Source: Cytophagales bacterium (GTDB lineage: Bacteria; Bacteroidota; Bacteroidia; Cytophagales; UBA9547). From it: a stretch of 10,707 bases of DNA. The position numbers and the translations under genes are program-made. This document shows positions 6,832-10,707 of the stretch, in pieces. The stretch lies in assembly GCA_003476475.1 (NCBI GenBank), contig DMUD01000128.1, positions 1 to 10,707 on the forward strand. Direction: 5' to 3'. Every line of letters starts with the position of its first letter. The first letter of the stretch is position 1. The notes below the pieces were generated by a model. The model was not told the origin of the DNA, did not search any database, and was given only the letters and a program-made list of their open reading frames with translations.

Positions 6832-7908
6832 ATGAGAATACTTGTTTTGAACAATTACCCTTTTCAGGAAGTATGGGAGGAGATAAAGCAAGGTAAAAAA
6901 CCTGCTCACCACTTGTATGGGGTCGATGTGATGGAACGAGAAGGGCACGAGGTCATATTGGTTCCTTTTCGCAAAAGTCAGTTTTGGATGAAACTGTCAA
7001 AATGGATTTCTAAAATTCCTTTCATTGAATTTGGCGATTTAGACCAACAAGTAAGCGCATTGAAGATGTTGAATCAATGCGATGTTGTTTATTCACCATG
7101 CCAAACACAAACATGGCTTTTGTCCTATCTAAGGGTAATAGGCCTTGTTCAGAAGCCAATAGTGTCTATGGGTCATCATCCTTTTGTAAAAGGGAGGTTT
7201 CCAAAATTAAGAATACCATTTTTAAGATGGAGCTTTGCGGGTACCGATGCCTATCCCGCTTTGTCTGAATATGTTGCAAATGAAATTAGGAGTTTGTGCA
7301 AAAGTACGCGCACAAAGCCTCTTTTTTGGGGGCCCGACATGCGGTATTATGCTTACAAACCTAGTTTGGGAAACTATGTAGTGGTCTCGGGAAGAACGGG
7401 CAGAGATTATTTGACCTTTGGGAAAGCTGCCAGCCAAACCAATGTGCCTTCGAAAATCATTTGTTTAAAACGCGATTACAAAGACGAGTTCACATCTTTT
7501 GGTAATAATGTTGAAGTGGTTTGCCACGATAAATCAATAGATTACCACGAAATGTGCGAGATTTATCAAAATGCCCGCATAATCGCTATCCCTTTTGTTC
7601 ATACCCACAACCTTTGCGGACTTACAAGTTTGACCGACGCATTGGCCATGGGAAAGCCTGTTATCATGACTAAAACAGAATTCATAGACCTTGATATTGA
7701 GAAAGAGGGCATTGGGATTTGGGTAGAATCGGGAGATGAGGAAGGATGGCGCAATGCTATTGAAAAAATATATTCTGATGAGAATTTGGCACAACAAATG
7801 GGTTTGAAAGCTAGAAAATTGGCTGAAAGCCGCTTAAATTACAACGAATTTTCATGCGATGTTATCGAGTTGTTGGAAAAGGTGGTGCAAAAAGATAAAT
7901 CAAATTGA
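6832..7908 (+). CDS. GT-B (GT4-like) glycosyltransferase with a PAHHLYG motif
   Basis: This 358-residue GT-B-like protein starts MRILVLNNYPF. KPAHHLYGVD (23-32) and the following GHEVILVPF (38-46) form the donor or acceptor loop typical of a GT4-like subgroup. Other blocks are FWGPD (165-169), VVVSGRTGRDY (183-193), which opens the C-terminal domain, and LCGLTSLTDALAMGKPVIMT (261-280). In that last block the second acidic residue of EX7E is D269, while the first position is L261. ATG 6832 is the first plausible start and lies 31 nt after the upstream stop. The gene overlaps its downstream neighbour by 4 nt (TTGA), implying coupled translation. Assignment to glycosyl transfer is firm at fold level; sugar and linkage are not known. 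Confidence 0.87.
   Translation: MRILVLNNYPFQEVWEEIKQGKKPAHHLYGVDVMEREGHEVILVPFRKSQFWMKLSKWISKIPFIEFGDLDQQVSALKMLNQCDVVYSPCQTQTWLLSYLRVIGLVQKPIVSMGHHPFVKGRFPKLRIPFLRWSFAGTDAYPALSEYVANEIRSLCKSTRTKPLFWGPDMRYYAYKPSLGNYVVVSGRTGRDYLTFGKAASQTNVPSKIICLKRDYKDEFTSFGNNVEVVCHDKSIDYHEMCEIYQNARIIAIPFVHTHNLCGLTSLTDALAMGKPVIMTKTEFIDLDIEKEGIGIWVESGDEEGWRNAIEKIYSDENLAQQMGLKARKLAESRLNYNEFSCDVIELLEKVVQKDKSN
7905..7908 (+). promoter_or_regulatory. TTGA stop/start overlap (TTG initiation, coupled translation)
   Basis: TGA 7906-7908 ends the gene at 6832, and TTG 7905-7907 is the most upstream usable start of the next gene. The upstream AAAAAGATAAATCAAA is A-rich and contains no Shine-Dalgarno core. With no nearby ATG, re-initiation by terminating ribosomes is the simplest explanation. 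TTG 7917 remains possible. Confidence 0.6.
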
Positions 7909-9080
7909 CTACGAAATTGAAAATTGCCTTTGTTTGTGAATACGATATCAAAGACCCTTTCCAACGGTCGGGGGTTCCCTATTTTATTGCGGAAGGTTTT
8001 AAAAAACTAGGTCACGAACTGATTCAAATTGGCCCTTTCGACAACAAGAGAAAACTATACCATAGAATTTGGAACGGTATTTTAGTGTTCATATTCAACA
8101 AGTTACTTCGAAACAAATTTGGCAGCATTCATAATTTGTGGTCGAAAGAATTTTTGCAAAACTATGCCAATCAAGCCGAGCAGCAACTGAAAGGCCTGAA
8201 GGTTGATTTGATATTTAGTCCTGAATCGCACACAATTGCATATTTAAATACCCAAATACCTATCGTTTTTTGGCGCGACTCGACTTTTGAAAATTTATTG
8301 GATTATTATCCCGAATTTTCCAACATACATCCCATTTCGGTGAGGCAAGGACATGAAGCTGAAAAAAATGCTTTGAATCGTGCTGCTTTGGCAGTTTACA
8401 CTTCCGAATGGGCTGCGATGTCGGCAATAGAATTTTATAGAGCAGACCCCAATAAGATGGCGTTGGTGGGCAGAGGAGCCAATTTGTTCGAAGAGCCCAA
8501 AAACGTCGAAGAACTGATAGTCAAAAGAAGTACGCTTGAAACACTTAAAATCCTTTTTATTGGGGCAAACTGGAATAGAAAAGGTGGCGATAAAGTGTTT
8601 GAAACAGTAGGCTTACTCTATGAAAAAGGATTTAAGGTTGAAATGCATGCCATTGGCGAAAAACCCGAAATGACCAATTCGCCCAAATGGTTATTCCATC
8701 ATGGGTATTTGAAAAAGTCAGAAAAAGCAGAGTATGAGCAGATTAAAAAATTGTATGCTGATAGTCATTTTTTTATGATGCCAAGTTTGGCTGAAAATTT
8801 TGGGATAGTATATGCCGAAGCCAGCGCCTATGGTTTGCCTTGTATAGCTTCAAAAACAGGAGGCGTTTCTGCAGCGGTCAAACATTTGGCCAATGGACTT
8901 TTGTTTGAGCCTTCTTCACCCCCAAAAGAAATTGCCGATACTATTGGTCGTATTTGGAGTAACAAGTCATCGTATGTCGATTTGTGCCAAAAGGCTAGGT
9001 TGGAATATGAAACAAGACTAAATTGGGAAACCAATTGTAGAATAGTTATTCAACAGTTTGCAGATAAGTACCACTTGTAA
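7905..9080 (+). CDS. GT4 family glycosyltransferase (TTG start)
   Basis: This 391-residue retaining GT-B enzyme has a clear GT4 C-terminal domain: LFIGANWNRKGGD (217-229), HHGYL (265-269), MPSLAENFGIVYAEASAYG (292-310) with EX7E residues E297 and E305, and SKTGGVSAAV (316-325). The N-terminal half is KIAFVCEYDIKD with RSGVPYFIAEGFKKLGHEL (21-39); AVYTSEWAA (163-171) is the conserved linker before the second domain. No ATG exists in frame near the N-terminus, so initiation must be at a non-ATG codon. TTG 7905 overlaps the upstream TGA as TTGA and is the likeliest; TTG 7917 is an alternative that would remove four residues. Overlaps at both ends suggest translational coupling. The enzyme should add one sugar at the cytoplasmic membrane face. 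Confidence 0.92.
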   Translation: MTTKLKIAFVCEYDIKDPFQRSGVPYFIAEGFKKLGHELIQIGPFDNKRKLYHRIWNGILVFIFNKLLRNKFGSIHNLWSKEFLQNYANQAEQQLKGLKVDLIFSPESHTIAYLNTQIPIVFWRDSTFENLLDYYPEFSNIHPISVRQGHEAEKNALNRAALAVYTSEWAAMSAIEFYRADPNKMALVGRGANLFEEPKNVEELIVKRSTLETLKILFIGANWNRKGGDKVFETVGLLYEKGFKVEMHAIGEKPEMTNSPKWLFHHGYLKKSEKAEYEQIKKLYADSHFFMMPSLAENFGIVYAEASAYGLPCIASKTGGVSAAVKHLANGLLFEPSSPPKEIADTIGRIWSNKSSYVDLCQKARLEYETRLNWETNCRIVIQQFADKYHL

Positions 9081-9934
9081 TGTCTTTACTATTTAGTATC
9101 ATAATTCCAACTTGCCATCGTAATGACATGTTGGCCAAATGCTTGGATTGTCTTGCGCCAGATAAACAAGCATTGGCTTTTGAGTTGTATGAAGTAATAG
9201 TTTCAGATGATGGCACCCAATCAACGGCAAAAGAATTTATATCGTTACATTATCCATGGGCAAAGTGGGTGAAAGGACCTATGAAAGGCCCAGCGGCCAA
9301 TAGGAACAACGGTGCCAAACATGCCTCTTCTGGATGGCTTATTTTCACCGACGACGACTGTTTGCCCGCCCCAAATTGGTTGGAAGTATATTCTAATGCG
9401 ATTCATTCCCATCCTGAAGTAAAAGCATTTGAGGGGGCAATTCATCCTACCGATGAACTTGAAATGCAGCAAGAATTTGCGGAGTGTCCGGTAAATAAGA
9501 CAGGAAATAATTTTTGGTCGGCCAATATTGCAGTAAAAAATGAATTGTTTTGGCAAGTAGGCGGATTTGATGAAGGATATTTTTTGGCTGCACAAGAAGA
9601 CCAGCAGCTTAAAATAGACATAGAAAAAATTTCAAGTATATTTTTTGTACAAGATTCGGTGGTTTTTCATCCAATCAGATATAACAATTGGTGGAAAGCG
9701 ATAAAGGGTATACCCAAACAATCTAAAAATTATGGAAGGTTTGCCGCAAAAAACAAAGACTATTTGGGGTATGACAACTTATTTCTTTTTTATAAAGAAC
9801 AGTTCTATTTTCATTTAGTTGCGTTGGTCAGACATTTTAAATCATTCAAATTTAAACAAGCCTCCATTTCTTTAGCTTGGCTGTTTTTTGGTATAACTAG
9901 CAATGCTTTCTATTTTATGATTTTCAAAAAATGA
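9080..9934 (+). CDS. GT2 family glycosyltransferase with a C-terminal hydrophobic segment
   Basis: This is a 284-residue inverting GT2 enzyme. The motifs are in canonical order: FSIIIPTCHRNDML (5-18), YEVIVSDDGT (37-46), GPAANRNNGA (70-79), LIFTDDDCLP (87-96) with the DXD-type metal site, SANIAVK (147-153), GGFDEGY (161-167) and QEDQQL (172-177) with the E173/D174 dyad that includes the usual catalytic base. Residues about 262-282 are hydrophobic (SLAWLFFGIT..AFYFMIF) and followed by two lysines, consistent with a C-terminal membrane anchor. The ATG at 9080 shares one base with the upstream TAA (TAATG), and the stop overlaps the next start as ATGA, so it is translationally coupled on both sides. 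All key residues look intact; sugar specificity is unknown. Confidence 0.93.
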   Translation: MSLLFSIIIPTCHRNDMLAKCLDCLAPDKQALAFELYEVIVSDDGTQSTAKEFISLHYPWAKWVKGPMKGPAANRNNGAKHASSGWLIFTDDDCLPAPNWLEVYSNAIHSHPEVKAFEGAIHPTDELEMQQEFAECPVNKTGNNFWSANIAVKNELFWQVGGFDEGYFLAAQEDQQLKIDIEKISSIFFVQDSVVFHPIRYNNWWKAIKGIPKQSKNYGRFAAKNKDYLGYDNLFLFYKEQFYFHLVALVRHFKSFKFKQASISLAWLFFGITSNAFYFMIFKK

Positions 9935-10707
9935 AGGCATTATTTTTAAATTCTAACTCGCCCGACTATGTGGTAGAATCATTGTTTCATGGTTTGCGGA
10001 AGCTCTTGGGCAATGATTGCGTGGATGTGCCTAAAATGGATGCCATGTATGCGCCACTAAATGAAGGTATTAAGGCTAAATTGGGTAACAATGGATTTTC
10101 GATTTATGGCCTTTTAGAGGACAATCTCGAACTAGTAGCCAGAAGATTCTATTGGCAACGAGAGGTGGAATCTTACGATTTGATTGTAGTGGCGGAGGTT
10201 TGGGAAAATTGGGACATTTTTTGGCAACTTTACAAGAGGTTTCCTCACAAAAAATTTGCTGTAATAGATGGAGAAGATATTCCAGCCATGTTTCCATACA
10301 ACAACATGAATTTTAGGATCACAAAGTTGCCACATTCTTTTTTTGCACCTGTTAGAAAAGTAAAGTATTTCAAAAGAGAAATTGGAACTGGGGCGGAGTG
10401 TTATGGGGTTGAAAAGTATTTTCCATCATTTCTTCAAGGTTTGTTTAGGGTTCCTAAAGACATTAATCCTATAAGCATGTCCATTCCAGAAGAGAAAATT
10501 ACCCGTCTGTCTCCCAAAGAAAAGAAACAACAATTTGTTAGTTACCTCATTGACAAAGAATTGGCTAAGTTGACTAATTCTGATTTTTCTGATAAAGGCG
10601 AAAAAAAGCATAAATTCTCCGATGAAAAAGATTATTACGCCGATTTGAAGATTTCAAAGTTTGGGGCCACTTCCAAGAGGGAAGGATGGGATTGTTTAAG
10701 ACATTAT
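9931..10707 (+). CDS. Putative GT-B/CgeB-like glycan biosynthesis protein (3' end outside window)
   Basis: An open frame of 259 codons starts at ATG 9931, overlaps the previous stop as ATGA, and reaches the window end without a stop. It begins MKALFLNSNSPDYVVESLFHGL, a Rossmann-like first strand and helix. It continues with SYDLIVVAEVWENWDIF (81-97), KFAVIDGEDIP (108-118) and VKYFKREI (144-151). The visible end, SKFGATSKREGWDCLRHY (242-259), resembles the start of the C-terminal donor-site region of CgeB/Glyco_trans_1_2-like proteins, where an R-(H/x)-(Y/F)-E motif follows. A charged, Lys-rich stretch (about 185-240) probably forms a helical linker. The role is inferred as glycosyl transfer or glycan modification from these motifs and the operon context. 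Family placement is from memory and moderate in confidence; coding status is firm. Confidence 0.75.
   Translation, partial: MKALFLNSNSPDYVVESLFHGLRKLLGNDCVDVPKMDAMYAPLNEGIKAKLGNNGFSIYGLLEDNLELVARRFYWQREVESYDLIVVAEVWENWDIFWQLYKRFPHKKFAVIDGEDIPAMFPYNNMNFRITKLPHSFFAPVRKVKYFKREIGTGAECYGVEKYFPSFLQGLFRVPKDINPISMSIPEEKITRLSPKEKKQQFVSYLIDKELAKLTNSDFSDKGEKKHKFSDEKDYYADLKISKFGATSKREGWDCLRHY

Noticed and set aside
9245..9595. 116-codon open frame on the minus strand
   Set aside because: It lies wholly inside the GT2 gene opposite its conserved motifs, shows no family-like features, and is a shadow of biased codon use. The same holds for the other minus-strand frames, such as 1102-1434 and 5619-5891.
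10076..10335. Minus-strand open frames near the 3' end
   Set aside because: They are antisense to the + strand gene starting at 9931, which has an ATGA overlap with its neighbour and a protein-like sequence throughout.
1..10707. tRNA, rRNA, CRISPR arrays, insertion sequences, attachment sites or defence genes
   Set aside because: None was seen on reading either strand. Coding sequence fills nearly all of the window, and all recognised motifs are glycosyltransferase-like.

Overview
The window is AT-rich, and every gene lies on the + strand. The coding style and gene families point to Bacteroidota, probably a Flavobacteriia, Cytophagia or Sphingobacteriia relative. Three things suggest this: A/T-rich start contexts without Shine-Dalgarno motifs, very short spacers, and several glycosyltransferase (GT) subfamilies that are familiar from Bacteroidota polysaccharide loci. 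The taxonomic call is inference, because no rRNA or marker gene is present.

Layout: (1) 1-147 is the 3' end of an unidentified gene. (2) 159-2008 holds two GT-A-type enzymes of unusual subfamilies: a family with an NAD motif and a conserved His/Asn/Asp block, and an 'HlpA-like' family with an EDD motif. (3) 2020-4518 holds two GT-B (GT4) enzymes, one resembling WcaC and one resembling WcaL/AmsK. (4) 4533-5567 is a GT2 enzyme. (5) 5604-9080 holds three more GT-B proteins. (6) 9080-9934 is a second GT2. (7) 9931-10707 is a 5' partial gene that runs off the window and resembles CgeB/GT-B-like proteins. It has no stop codon inside the window.

Spacers are 11, 11, 11, 18, 14, 36 and 31 nt, followed by three overlaps of 4, 1 and 4 nt, so the whole window reads as one operon segment. 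No non-coding stretch exceeds 36 bases. I saw no convincing promoter, terminator, RNA gene, CRISPR array or mobile element.

Working together, the nine complete GTs and probably the tenth, partial one would build the repeat unit of a complex surface glycan (exopolysaccharide, capsule, O-antigen or a protein-linked glycan), one linkage per enzyme, on the cytoplasmic face of the inner membrane. The window contains no flippase, polymerase, export protein, initiating phosphoglycosyl transferase or nucleotide-sugar gene; these presumably lie outside it. Individual sugar specificities cannot be read from sequence. I found no clear evidence of a novel non-glycan system. The most notable points are the density of consecutive GTs, the non-canonical active-site motifs, a Cys cluster in one GT4, and a 14-bp repeat that spans the catalytic EX7E motif of another.
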